From Pseudomonas furukawaii (GTDB taxonomy: Bacteria; Pseudomonadota; Gammaproteobacteria; Pseudomonadales; Pseudomonadaceae), in assembly GCF_002355475.1 (NCBI RefSeq), contig NZ_AP014862.1, positions 2,666,001 through 2,730,000 of the forward strand: DNA of 64,000 nt. Reading direction: 5' to 3'. Numbering within the stretch: the stretch's first letter is position 1; each line of letters starts with the position of its first letter. Shown here piece by piece: positions 1 to 6,982 of this stretch. The notes under the pieces are model-generated. The model was not told the DNA's origin, made no database searches, and saw only the letters and a list, made by a program, of their open reading frames with translations. The translations under genes were made by a program, and so were the position numbers.

Positions 1-733
1 CCTTCACCCCGGCGGCGCCCAGGTCGAACCCCGCCACCGCGAGGATGGCGACGATGATGGCCAGCGCCGGTGCGGCCTTGCTCAGGTTCGCGGCCAGGGT
101 CGGGGACGCGCCGAGCTGCATCAGGGCGCCCTTGGCGTGGCGACGGGCCCACCACAGCCAGGCCATGGCGAGTGCGCCGATCAGCAGGGTGGGCGCGCTG
201 AAATCAGGGAGGTGGCGGAGCAGTTCCGGGATCAGCTCCGGCAAGGTATCGCCCTGGGCGGAGATGCCGAGGATGTGCTTGAGCTGGCTGATGGCGATGA
301 GCAGGGCGGAGGCGCTGATGAAGCCGGAAATCACCGGGTGGCTGAGAAAGTTGGCGATGAAGCCCAGGCGCAGCAGGGCCATGCCCGCCAGGACCAGGCC
401 GGAGAGCGCCGCCAGCAGCATGGCGGCACCGATGTACTCGGGGCTGCCCGCCGGAAACAGCGGACTCAGTGCCGACGCGGTCATCAGCGACGCGACGGCC
501 ACCGGCCCCACGGCCAGGGTGCGGCTGGAACCGAAGAGCGCGTAGGCGAGCAGCGGCAGCATGCTGGCGTAGAGCCCGGTGACCGGCGGCAACCCCGCGA
601 GCATGGCGTAGGCCAGGCTCTGGGGGATCAGCATGAGGGTGACGATCATCGCCGCCAGCCCATCCTGGGCGGCCGTTTCGCGGTTGTAGTCGCGGCCCCA
701 GGCCAGGCAGGGCAGCCAGCGCTGGAGGCTCAT
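1..733 (-). CDS. SulP-family anion transporter, N-terminal part (cut by window edge)
   Basis: Translated from the minus strand, this reads as the N-terminal membrane half of a SulP (sulfate permease/SLC26) transporter: after about 25 residues comes the family signature region with IPQSLAYAMLAGLPPVTGLY, then hydrophobic spans with AVGPVAVASLMT and the segment NFLSHPVISGFISASALLI. The C-terminal half, including any STAS domain, lies outside the window. The ATG at 733 overlaps the stop of a 27-codon open frame that begins at 813 (ATGA overlap), so translational coupling to a short leader is possible. The metallo-hydrolase gene just upstream on the same strand ends at 824, so the two may form one sulfur-related operon. 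Substrate is inferred to be sulfate or another small anion; the family also carries bicarbonate. Confidence 0.9.
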   Translation of the reverse strand, partial: MSLQRWLPCLAWGRDYNRETAAQDGLAAMIVTLMLIPQSLAYAMLAGLPPVTGLYASMLPLLAYALFGSSRTLAVGPVAVASLMTASALSPLFPAGSPEYIGAAMLLAALSGLVLAGMALLRLGFIANFLSHPVISGFISASALLIAISQLKHILGISAQGDTLPELIPELLRHLPDFSAPTLLIGALAMAWLWWARRHAKGALMQLGASPTLAANLSKAAPALAIIVAILAVAGFDLGAAGVK

Positions 734-823
734 GCCGGGTTGCGCTCCCCGGGCGCGAGGGTCGCTACAACCGGGGGGACGGCCTGAAGGGCGCCTGTGT
801 CGAGGGTATCCATGCTGGCGGGC

Positions 824-1687
824 TCAGAGCGCGTTGAGTGGGATCTTCAGGTAGCGGGTGCCGTTGTCTTCGGCGGGCGGCAGATGGCCGGCGCGCATGT
901 TCACCTGCACCGAGGGCAGGATCAGCTTGGGCATTCCCAGGGTGGCGTCGCGGGCACGGCGCATGGTGACGAAATCGTCCTCGCTGATGCCTTCATGCAC
1001 ATGGATGTTGTGGGTGCGCTCCTCCGCGACGGTGGTCTGGTGCAGGTAGTCCTCACGGCCCGGTGCCTTGTAGTCGTGGCACATGAACAGCCGGGTTTCC
1101 GGGGGCAGGGCGAACAGCCTGGCGATGGAGCGGTAGAGGGCGCGGGCGTCGCCGCCGGGGAAGTCGCAGCGCGCGGTGCCGTAGTCCGGCATGAACAGCG
1201 TGTCACCGACGAAGGCGGCGTCGCCGATCAGGTAGGTCATGCAGGCGGGCGTATGGCCCGGGGTGTGAATGGCGTGCGCCTCGATGTTGCCGACCTTGAA
1301 GCGCTCGCCGTCGTGGAACAGGTGGTCGAACTGGCTGCCGTCGGTGGCGAACTCGGTGCCGGCGTTGAACAGCTTGCCGAAGGTGTCCTGCACCCGGGTG
1401 ATCAGCTCGCCGATGGCCAGGCGGCCGCCGAGCTTCTGCTTCAGGTAGGGCGCGGCGGACAGGTGGTCGGCGTGGACATGGGTTTCCAGCAGCCAGTCCA
1501 CCCTGAGCCCCTGGTCCCTGACGTAGTCCACCAGGCGATCGGCGTTGGCACAGGACGTCCGGCCTGCGGCGGGATCGTAGTCCAGCACCGAATCGATGAT
1601 GGCGCAGCGGTGCGTGGCCGGGTCGGAGACGACATAGCTGAAGGTGAAGGTGTCGGGGTCGAAGAAGGCTTCAACGTGGGGAACCAT
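824..1687 (-). CDS. MBL-fold metallo-hydrolase, persulfide dioxygenase-like (Blh/ETHE1 type)
   Basis: A 287-residue metallo-beta-lactamase-fold protein. Metal ligands are visible in HVHADH (about residue 70), in HTPGHT (about 142) and in MCHDY (about 205); GDTLFMPDYGTARCDFPGG carries the bridging Asp. This arrangement is that of the ETHE1/Blh group, whose members oxidise glutathione persulfide to sulfite. Blh-type genes often lie next to SulP or TauE-type transporters and sulfide-responsive repressors, which fits the downstream SulP gene. An inverted repeat of CsoR/CstR type lies 23 bp upstream of the ATG. Persulfide dioxygenase activity is inferred from family and context. It could also be an uncharacterised glyoxalase-II-like hydrolase. 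Confidence 0.8.
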   Translation of the reverse strand: MVPHVEAFFDPDTFTFSYVVSDPATHRCAIIDSVLDYDPAAGRTSCANADRLVDYVRDQGLRVDWLLETHVHADHLSAAPYLKQKLGGRLAIGELITRVQDTFGKLFNAGTEFATDGSQFDHLFHDGERFKVGNIEAHAIHTPGHTPACMTYLIGDAAFVGDTLFMPDYGTARCDFPGGDARALYRSIARLFALPPETRLFMCHDYKAPGREDYLHQTTVAEERTHNIHVHEGISEDDFVTMRRARDATLGMPKLILPSVQVNMRAGHLPPAEDNGTRYLKIPLNAL

Positions 1688-1709
1688 GGTGCTCAGGCCT
1701 CTGAAATAA

Positions 1710-1725
1710 ATACCCCTGGGGGTAT
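1710..1725. promoter_or_regulatory. CsoR/CstR-like palindromic operator upstream of the MBL gene
   Basis: ATACCCCTGGGGGTAT is a near-perfect inverted repeat (7 of 8 positions per arm) lying 23 bp upstream of the start at 1687. The ATACCCC/GGGGTAT form is typical of operators bound by DUF156 (CsoR/CstR/FrmR) repressors. CstR responds to persulfides, which would suit a persulfide dioxygenase. No DUF156 gene is in this window, so the regulator is inferred. Confidence 0.45.
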
Positions 1726-1818
1726 GGTGCTGAGCATAGTCGATAAATGGTTATATCGATATATGTATTTGGAATATGCGCTTGCGGCTTATTGCCTCGG
1801 CACCGGTCCGCCGCGACG

Positions 1819-2052
1819 TCAGCGATGGAGCGCGAGGATCAGGCGCTCGAACAGCAGCGTCAGCAGGCCGAACAGGACGAAGGCGCCGATCAGCCAGGCG
1901 CCGGTGGATTCGCTGGCCAGCGGGGTGAAGACGCCGAGGCCGATCGCCACCAGCAGCAAACTCAGGCCGAACCACTGTGCCGATTGCGCCCAGGCCGGCA
2001 GCGGCGAGGGGCGTGCCCGACGGCCGGGATGCGGTGCGTGTGCGTTGTTCAT
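1819..2052 (-). CDS. small two-helix membrane protein, unknown function
   Basis: A 77-residue protein starting MNNAHAPHPGRRARPSPLPA. The ATG at 2052 is preceded by GGAGG seven bases upstream, which decides this start over longer in-frame extensions. Two hydrophobic stretches (about residues 28-45 and 50-72) predict two transmembrane helices after a basic, proline-rich cytoplasmic tail. It is transcribed divergently from the AI-2E-type exporter gene at 2138. I do not recognise a family; small inner-membrane proteins of this sort are common in Pseudomonas. Confidence 0.6.
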   Translation of the reverse strand: MNNAHAPHPGRRARPSPLPAWAQSAQWFGLSLLLVAIGLGVFTPLASESTGAWLIGAFVLFGLLTLLFERLILALHR

Positions 2053-2137
2053 GGGAAGTCCTCCACGAATCGAGGCGGTGTCCCTGCAGATTTTTCCATC
2101 TGGTCCAGAATGCATGGAGGTGCCGGAGGACAGGTCA

Positions 2138-3271
2138 ATGAACGACAAACGGTCGATTACGCTCGCCAACGCTCGGGAGCTTCTGGATGTGCTGATTCGC
2201 GCCGGCCTGATTGCCGTGCTGGTGGTGTCCTGCTTCGACATCTTCCGCCCCTTCATGAACATCATGCTCTGGGCGGTGATCCTCGCCATCACCCTCTATC
2301 CGCTGAACCAGCGCCTGGCCCCGATGCTGGGCAATCGCTCCGGGCGCGCCGCCACCTTGCTGGTGGTGCTGGGGCTGGCCTGCCTGATCACGCCGCTGGG
2401 ATTTCTTGGCGCCTCCATCGCCGAATCGGTGCAGAGCGGCGTACACAGCGTCGAAGGGCTTGGCGACCTGCTGGCGATTCCTCCACCGCCCGCGCGGGTG
2501 CAGGAGTGGCCCCTGATCGGCGAGCCCCTGTTCCGCATCTGGATGCATGCCTCCACCGACCTGAGCTGGGCCTTCCAGCAGGTGGCGCCCCACCTCAAGG
2601 GGCTGAGCAGGACGCTGCTGGGCCAGCTCGCCGGGGTGGGCGCCGGGATCCTGGTCTTCGTCATGGCCCTGGTGATCGCCGGGCTGATCATGGCCCACGG
2701 CGAAAGCGGCACGCGCAATTCGGTGGCCATCGCCAGCCGGATCTCCGGACCCGAGCGGGGCCCCGAGCTGGCGACGCTCTGCACCGCCACCATCCGCGCG
2801 GTGGCCCAGGGCGTGGTGGGCATCGCCTTCATCCAGATGCTGCTGGTGGGCGTCGGCCTGGTGATGAAGGGCGTGCCCGGCGCCGGCCTGCTGGCCCTGG
2901 CCGTGCTGATCCTCGGCATCATGCAGCTGCCGGTGGTCCTGGTGACCATCCCGGTGATCATCTACGTGCTCGGCCAGGAGGGCGTGAACGTCGCCACCGT
3001 GATCTTCGCCATCTGGACCTTCGTCGCCGGGCTGTCCGACAACGTCCTCAAGCCCCTGTTGCTGGGGCGCGGGGTGGCGGTCCCGATGCCGGTGGTGCTC
3101 ATCGGCGCCTTGGGGGGCATGGTCACCAACGGCATCATCGGCCTCTTCATCGGCCCGGTGATCCTCGGGGTGGGCTACCAGCTGTTCATGTCCTGGGTGC
3201 GCCATCCGCTGGAGGAGGACAGGCCGGAACCCACCCCCGAATCCGTGACCGACCTTGCCCGGAAACCCTGA
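2138..3271 (+). CDS. AI-2E family transporter (PerM-like)
   Basis: A 377-residue polytopic membrane protein of the AI-2E/PerM (UPF0118) family. Family features are the paired N-terminal helices (about residues 15-55), the central soluble stretch with an amphipathic segment, and a C-terminal block of hydrophobic spans including DNVLKPLLLGRG and GGMVTNGIIGLFIGPVILG, the most conserved part. Start ATG 2138 has GGAGG eight bases upstream; an in-frame ATG at 2114 has weaker support. Members export autoinducer-2 or act as Na+/H+ antiporters, and the substrate here is unknown. The downstream DUF1772 gene begins 5 bp after the stop, so they are likely cotranscribed. Confidence 0.85.
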   Translation: MNDKRSITLANARELLDVLIRAGLIAVLVVSCFDIFRPFMNIMLWAVILAITLYPLNQRLAPMLGNRSGRAATLLVVLGLACLITPLGFLGASIAESVQSGVHSVEGLGDLLAIPPPPARVQEWPLIGEPLFRIWMHASTDLSWAFQQVAPHLKGLSRTLLGQLAGVGAGILVFVMALVIAGLIMAHGESGTRNSVAIASRISGPERGPELATLCTATIRAVAQGVVGIAFIQMLLVGVGLVMKGVPGAGLLALAVLILGIMQLPVVLVTIPVIIYVLGQEGVNVATVIFAIWTFVAGLSDNVLKPLLLGRGVAVPMPVVLIGALGGMVTNGIIGLFIGPVILGVGYQLFMSWVRHPLEEDRPEPTPESVTDLARKP

Positions 3272-3276
3272 GCACC

Positions 3277-3780
3277 ATGGCATTCCTCGACGACCTGGCC
3301 TTTATCCTGGCGTTCCTGACCGCCATCGCCTGTGGGCTGATGGGCGGCCTGTTCTTCGCCTTCTCCAACTTCGTGATGCAGGCCCTGGGGCGCATCCACC
3401 CCGAGGCCGGCATCGCGGCCATGCAGTCCATCAACCAGGTGGTGCTCAACCGCGCCTTCCTCTGCCTCTTCATGGGCACAACGGCGGCCTGCGTGTTGCT
3501 GGTGCTCTACGCCCTGTCCAACTGGGAGGTCCCGGGTACCTTCTTCCTGCTGCTGGGCAGCCTGCTTTATCTGGCGGGCAATTTCGTCGTGACCCTCGCC
3601 TGCAACGTGCCCCGCAACAACGCCCTGGCCCGTCTCGACGCCGGCAGCCCGGACGCCGTCGCGCCCTGGCGCGAGTACGTGGAGACCTGGTCTCGCTGGA
3701 ACCATGTGCGCACCGCCACCGCCCTGGCCGCGTCGGCCATGCTGATCGTGGGCCTGTGCCTGATGTTGACCCTGGATTGA
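3277..3780 (+). CDS. DUF1772 family integral membrane protein
   Basis: A 167-residue protein with four predicted transmembrane spans. The opening span carries GLMGGLFFAFSNFVMQALGR, the hallmark of DUF1772 (also called anthrone-oxygenase-like), and a conserved Asn/Trp-rich segment (WSRWNHVRTATAL) lies near the C-terminus. The start lies 5 bp downstream of the AI-2E-type gene, with no strong ribosome site of its own, suggesting coupled translation. Biochemical function of bacterial members is not established. No cofactor residues can be asserted from the sequence. Confidence 0.75.
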   Translation: MAFLDDLAFILAFLTAIACGLMGGLFFAFSNFVMQALGRIHPEAGIAAMQSINQVVLNRAFLCLFMGTTAACVLLVLYALSNWEVPGTFFLLLGSLLYLAGNFVVTLACNVPRNNALARLDAGSPDAVAPWREYVETWSRWNHVRTATALAASAMLIVGLCLMLTLD

Positions 3781-3850
3781 GCGGGACCGCGCCCGGCGCG
3801 CCGACCCGCCTGTAGAATCGCCCGCCATCCCATCACCTGGCCCCAAGTCC

Positions 3851-4354
3851 ATGCACAGCGCCTCCCTCGAACGGGTCCTCACCGGCCCGGAACATGCCGA
3901 CCTGATCCGCAACCTCTACCAGTACTACGCCTACGAATCCTCCGATTGGGAGGATGAGGACGTGGAGGTGGACGGCCGCTTCTACATCCACGAGCCGCAT
4001 TTCCAGCGCTACTGGCAGGAGGCCGGCTGGCGGGCCGAGCTCATCCTGGTGGACGGCTTCATCGCCGGCTTCCTGCTGGTGGAGCGCAGCGAGCTGCCGG
4101 GCCTCGACGCGCTGGAGCTGGCCGACCTCTTCGTGCTGAAGAAGTACCGCCGGCTGGGGATAGGCCGCGCGGTGGCGACCCAGGTGCTGCTGGAGGGCGA
4201 ATGCGACTGGCTGGTGCGCTTCTTCGGCGAGGACGAGGTGGCCCAGGCCTTCTGGAAAGCGGTGCTGGACGATATGCCGCGCCCCGTGCGCAGCCTCGAC
4301 CCGGGTGACGATCCGCAGCTGGAAACCTTCCTGGTGACCCGCGCCACCCACTGA
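3851..4354 (+). CDS. GNAT family N-acetyltransferase
   Basis: A 167-residue protein with the acetyl-CoA pyrophosphate-binding loop KKYRRLGIGRAVA (about residues 96-108), which matches the R/Q-x-x-G-x-G/A motif A of GNAT enzymes, preceded by the beta-strand LELADLFV. The N-terminal half is acidic. The C-terminal segment FGEDEVAQAFWKAVLDD corresponds to the usual GNAT substrate-side helix. No substrate can be named. It stands alone between the membrane-protein pair and the NTF2-like gene. Confidence 0.8.
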   Translation: MHSASLERVLTGPEHADLIRNLYQYYAYESSDWEDEDVEVDGRFYIHEPHFQRYWQEAGWRAELILVDGFIAGFLLVERSELPGLDALELADLFVLKKYRRLGIGRAVATQVLLEGECDWLVRFFGEDEVAQAFWKAVLDDMPRPVRSLDPGDDPQLETFLVTRATH

Positions 4355-4491
4355 GGTGCAGGTTGTGCGGGAGGATCATAAGGCTGTCATTTTCGATCAT
4401 TGAGGCCCCGGGGCGCAGGCTCGTATCGTCGCGATTCCCCTGACGCCGCCAGCCGGCGTCCAGCACAACAAGAATCGAGAGGAGAACCGAC

Positions 4492-4920
4492 ATGTCCGCA
4501 CCCGCCCTGCAAGCCCACGCCGCCACCACCCTCAGGCACTGGCACGAAATGGTCGCCCGACGCGACCTGTCCGCGCTGCCCGAGTGGCTGGCGGACGACG
4601 TGGTGTTCCGCTCGCCCATGGCCCACACGCCGTACCCGGGGCCCCAGGTGGTCTCCACCATCCTCAACACCGTGATGCAGGTCTTCGCCGATTTCGCCTA
4701 CCACCGCGAACTCGCCAGTGCCGACGGCCTCAGCGTGGTGCTGGAGTTCAGCGCCACGGTGAACGGGCGCGAGCTCAAGGGCATCGACATGATCCGCTTC
4801 GACGAGGCGGGCAAGATCGTCGAGTTCGAAGTGATGGTCCGCCCCTTGAGCGGCCTTCAGGCGCTGGGCGAGGAAATGGGGCGGCGGGTGGGGCCCTATC
4901 TGGCGAAGCTGAAGGGCTGA
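4492..4920 (+). CDS. NTF2-like (SnoaL-type) small protein
   Basis: A 142-residue protein with the cone-shaped NTF2/SnoaL pattern: an N-terminal helix (HWHEMVARRDLSALPEWLADD), then the strand pair around VVFRSPMA, and a curved sheet ending in GIDMIRFDEAGKIVEFEVMV, the common SnoaL terminal motif. A good ribosome site (GAGAGGAG) lies 8 bases before the ATG. The family includes isomerases, hydratases and non-catalytic ligand binders, so no reaction is assigned. The gene appears monocistronic. Confidence 0.75.
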   Translation: MSAPALQAHAATTLRHWHEMVARRDLSALPEWLADDVVFRSPMAHTPYPGPQVVSTILNTVMQVFADFAYHRELASADGLSVVLEFSATVNGRELKGIDMIRFDEAGKIVEFEVMVRPLSGLQALGEEMGRRVGPYLAKLKG

Positions 4921-4934
4921 CCCCGGCGGGGGCC

Positions 4935-5062
4935 GGGTTTGTCCCTGGATTCCATCCAGGCTACGGCGCCCCGGGTAATGACGATGCGCGGGGAATGGGT
5001 AGCCCGGATGCAATCCGGGAGCGGAGTTCGGGTTTGTCCCTGGATTTCATCCAGGCTACGGC
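4935..5062. repeat. REP-like palindromes, three copies
   Basis: Three copies of a short palindromic element follow the NTF2-like gene. Two are in one orientation with the core CTGGATTYCATCCAG (about 4943-4957 and 5039-5054); one is inverted, with GTAGCCCGGATGCAATCCGG at about 5000. The GTAGCCYGGATGNAATCCRGG form is a known Pseudomonas REP consensus. The cluster directly abuts cassette A at 5064. Confidence 0.75.
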
Positions 5063-5083
5063 GCTGTACCTTTTCCACGAATC

Positions 5084-5112
5084 GGGGCAGCGCACCCACG
5101 GCGCGCTGCCCC
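5084..5112 (-). terminator. hairpin closing cassette A
   Basis: GGGGCAGCGC and GCGCTGCCCC form a 10-bp perfect stem just downstream of the stop of the 86-residue gene (minus strand). No clear T-run follows, so it may end transcription poorly or protect the 3' end. The same hairpin occurs at 7944-7973 in copy B. Confidence 0.5.
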
Positions 5113-5126
5113 AAGCCCATCGCGCT

Positions 5127-5387
5127 CTAATGTTGCTCGTACAGCCCGCTGGGCAACCTCGCCAGGTCCACCAGCTTGAGGAAATCATCGTGGTTGCTGC
5201 GTGACAGGTGGATCATGGCATCCATCAGGGCGCCCTCCTGGTGATCGTTCAGGTAGGGCCCCAGATCGCTGGGGCGCCGGTCGGCGTTCTTCAGCAGCAG
5301 CTCGGCCAGCACCTGCGTGGTGTAGAGCCGGTCTTCCAGGCGACGCACCAGCTGCCTGATCCGCCGCTCTTCGTGGACGTCGCTCAT
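5127..5387 (-). CDS. small conserved protein partnered with BRO-N protein, copy A
   Basis: An 86-residue, charged protein starting MSDVHEERRIRQLVRRLEDR. Start ATG 5387 overlaps the stop of the BRO-N gene (ATGA) and has GGAGG about 8 bases upstream inside that gene. It looks all-helical: the first 40 residues are Arg/Leu-rich with a possible coiled coil, followed by a segment with HLSRSNHDDFLKLVDLARL. Copy B encodes an almost identical protein (about three changes), while copy C lacks the gene. No family is recognised. The strict overlap suggests co-translation and perhaps a physical partnership with the BRO-N protein. Confidence 0.7.
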   Translation of the reverse strand: MSDVHEERRIRQLVRRLEDRLYTTQVLAELLLKNADRRPSDLGPYLNDHQEGALMDAMIHLSRSNHDDFLKLVDLARLPSGLYEQH

Positions 5388-5851
5388 GGCTGCGCCTCCT
5401 GACTCTCCTTCATCACCAGCGGCAAGTCCCGCCAGGCCACCCAGACTTCCCGCTGCCACTTCAGCACGTTGATCGGATGGTCATCCCAATGGAGAAAGGC
5501 CCGGCGCGGCTCGGCGCCGGGGTCGCGGTGGTAGTCGTGCAGGGTCGGCACCAGCACCTCCGCCAGCCAACGGCCGATGGCGTCGTGCTCGACGAGGCCG
5601 AAGCGGAACAGCGCCTTGTAAGCCCCGGCATCGCTGATGGCATCCACCTCTTCGTGGAAGCTGTCGGTGTAGCTGAGCAGGACCTGGCGCTTCTCGAAGG
5701 GCTCCAGTGCCTGGAGCATCTCGCGGGCGTCATCGATGCCAATCAGCCGGGCGTAATCCCGGGCGACGAACCAGGGCTGGTTGTCGGCCATCAGGCAGCG
5801 CAGGCGTTGGCCGTGGTTGTAGAAAACGATGGGGGTGAAAGTGTTTTGCAT
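5384..5851 (-). CDS. BRO-N (phage antirepressor-type) domain protein, copy A
   Basis: A 155-residue protein whose first 100 residues look like a BRO-N domain: FYNHGQRLRCLMADNQPWFVARDYARLIG, then ALEPFEKRQVLL and a VDAISDAGAYKALFRF segment. In phage antirepressors this domain binds DNA. The C-terminal third (about 110-155, rich in Trp, His and Pro, with FLHWDDHPINVLKWQREVWVAW) replaces the usual Ant/KilA-C domain and is not recognised. Start ATG 5851 has AAGGAG nine bases upstream. Stop and next start overlap. A host-encoded DNA-binding regulator is inferred, not shown. Confidence 0.75.
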   Translation of the reverse strand: MQNTFTPIVFYNHGQRLRCLMADNQPWFVARDYARLIGIDDAREMLQALEPFEKRQVLLSYTDSFHEEVDAISDAGAYKALFRFGLVEHDAIGRWLAEVLVPTLHDYHRDPGAEPRRAFLHWDDHPINVLKWQREVWVAWRDLPLVMKESQEAQP

Positions 5852-5892
5852 GGGTATGGCTCCTTGTCTGAAAGACACCTCGCCACACGTCG

Positions 5893-6119
5893 CTGTCAAT
5901 CGAGGGGTGGCGAATCGCACGGGGTTGACAGACCGGGACAAGGACCGGCAGACCGCAGGGGTCTCCCCGCGCGATCCGCCATAGAGCGGTGCAGCCAAAA
6001 AGCTGCATGCGTGCAAATGCCTGCAAGAAACATCCGCCGTTTCTCGCATGCACCAAGCGGCGCAATCGCGCCTTGTCTGCGGGCTGTCAAACCCGGCCAC
6101 GGGATTGACCGTGGCCGGG
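5893..6119 (-). other. structured leader upstream of BRO-N gene, copy A
   Basis: Conserved non-coding stretch between the BRO-N start and the cassette edge. On the plus strand it contains, in order: CTGTCAA...TTGACAG (5893-5931), a second pair around GGCAGACCGC/GCGATCCGCC, the self-complementary GCGAGAAACGG/TTTCTTGC-type arms, GGCGCAATCGCGCC (about 6059-6072) and a GC-rich stem CCCGGCCACGG/CCGTGGCCGGG (6092-6118). Arms are preserved in copies B and C while bases between them vary, which suggests folding in RNA or DNA. It might be a long structured 5' UTR, an ncRNA or a recombination site. No RNA family is recognised. Confidence 0.5.
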
Positions 6120-6253
6120 GCAGGATAGGGATAGCGAAGGGGGAGGGCAAGGGGGCGTTGTTGATCCCGTTCGGTTGTTGTTTCAAGGGCGGCAGATGGC
6201 TTCAGCATGTTTCAGATCGGGTTGCAATGACCGACCGGAAGTGAAGGCCAGGC

Positions 6254-6862
6254 CTAGGAGCGAATTGGAAGCAGAGCCCCGAAGATCATGAAGAAACCAC
6301 CGCAGGTTTGATTGAAGCGTCGACCGGTTTTCGCAAGCCAGGGCCTGACCCGATGCGCCCCGCTGGCAACGATGTACTCCACGAGGAACTCCACCACCGC
6401 GTAGGTCAGAGCGATCACCACCGTCTGGATGAAGAGGTTCCTGCCGGCATCGAGAAAGGGTGGGATGAACGCGGTGTAGAGCAGCAGTGCCTTGGGATTT
6501 GACAGTGCCGATAGCAGCCCTTGCCTGAACAACGACCACTTCGTCGACGCGGCGGTTTGCACGGAATCAAGCGACAGGGGCGTCGACCGCCACAGGCTGA
6601 TGCCGATCCAGATGAGATACAGCCCGCCGAGCACCTTCAATGCGGTGAATACGGTGACTGACGTCTTGATCAGGACTGCCAACCCGGTTGCGCAGAGGGA
6701 GATCATTGCAATGAACCCAAGAACGCCTCCAGAGATGGTGAAGAGCGTTTCCTTGCGTCCGTAGATCGCGCCGTGAGTCAGCACGAGCAGCGCATTGGGT
6801 CCGGGAACGACTGCCATGCCTAGGCAGGTCAGCAGATAAAGGAGCCAGGTATCGAAGGGCAT
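6254..6862 (-). CDS. LysE family translocator
   Basis: A 202-residue inner-membrane exporter of the LysE/RhtB family. The N-terminal signature LTCLGMAVVPGPNALLVLTHG (residues about 11-31) and the middle motif RQGLLSALSNPKALLLYTAFIPPFL are both clear, and six hydrophobic spans can be drawn. The start at 6862 has an AGGA ribosome site and gives the usual family length; the open frame continues upstream but without family similarity. It is divergent from a LysR regulator at 6983 with a palindromic operator between them, the standard LysE/LysG-type arrangement. The exported compound is probably an amino acid or related metabolite. The pair sits between direct cassettes A and B. Confidence 0.85.
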   Translation of the reverse strand: MPFDTWLLYLLTCLGMAVVPGPNALLVLTHGAIYGRKETLFTISGGVLGFIAMISLCATGLAVLIKTSVTVFTALKVLGGLYLIWIGISLWRSTPLSLDSVQTAASTKWSLFRQGLLSALSNPKALLLYTAFIPPFLDAGRNLFIQTVVIALTYAVVEFLVEYIVASGAHRVRPWLAKTGRRFNQTCGGFFMIFGALLPIRS

Positions 6863-6942
6863 GAAACAGTCCTGAAGAGCGGATTTCCTACGAATGATGA
6901 AGCTGGCATCTCTGCTCGAAAAGCACATAATCCAGAAGGCAA

Positions 6943-6961
6943 CTATTCGATTGTCGAATAG
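6943..6961. promoter_or_regulatory. LysR-type operator between lysE-like and lysR-like genes
   Basis: CTATTCGATTGTCGAATAG is a perfect 8-bp inverted repeat with a 3-bp centre. It contains ATTCGATTGTCGAAT, a T-N11-A dyad as bound by LysR regulators. It lies 22 bp upstream of the LysR ATG and 81 bp upstream of the LysE start, suited to autorepression and activation of the exporter. Confidence 0.65.
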
Positions 6962-6982
6962 GTGGCCGGGGGAACTGTGAAC

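Larger units (their letters stand above)
5064..6157 (-). repeat. BRO-N cassette, copy A
   Basis: Long repeat shared with 7925-9020 (copy B) over its whole length and with 21389-22165 (copy C) over the gene and leader. In reading direction (minus strand) it consists of a hairpin-rich leader, a BRO-N-domain gene, an overlapping 86-residue gene and a closing hairpin. The A/B boundary on the left is sharp at CTGTACCTTTTCCACGAATC. On the right the similarity ends in the purine-rich AGCGAAGGGGGAGGGCAAGG. No transposase gene and no obvious terminal inverted repeats were seen, so how it moves is unknown. Confidence 0.8.

Noticed and set aside
797-2137. Upstream extension of the AI-2E exporter frame by about 450 codons
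   Set aside because: The frame is antisense to the metallo-hydrolase gene and lacks transporter similarity; the ATG at 2138 with GGAGG is the natural start.
4896-5120. Small proteins encoded in the REP region
   Set aside because: The frames consist of translated REP palindromes (AWMESRDKPG-type strings), a common artefact.
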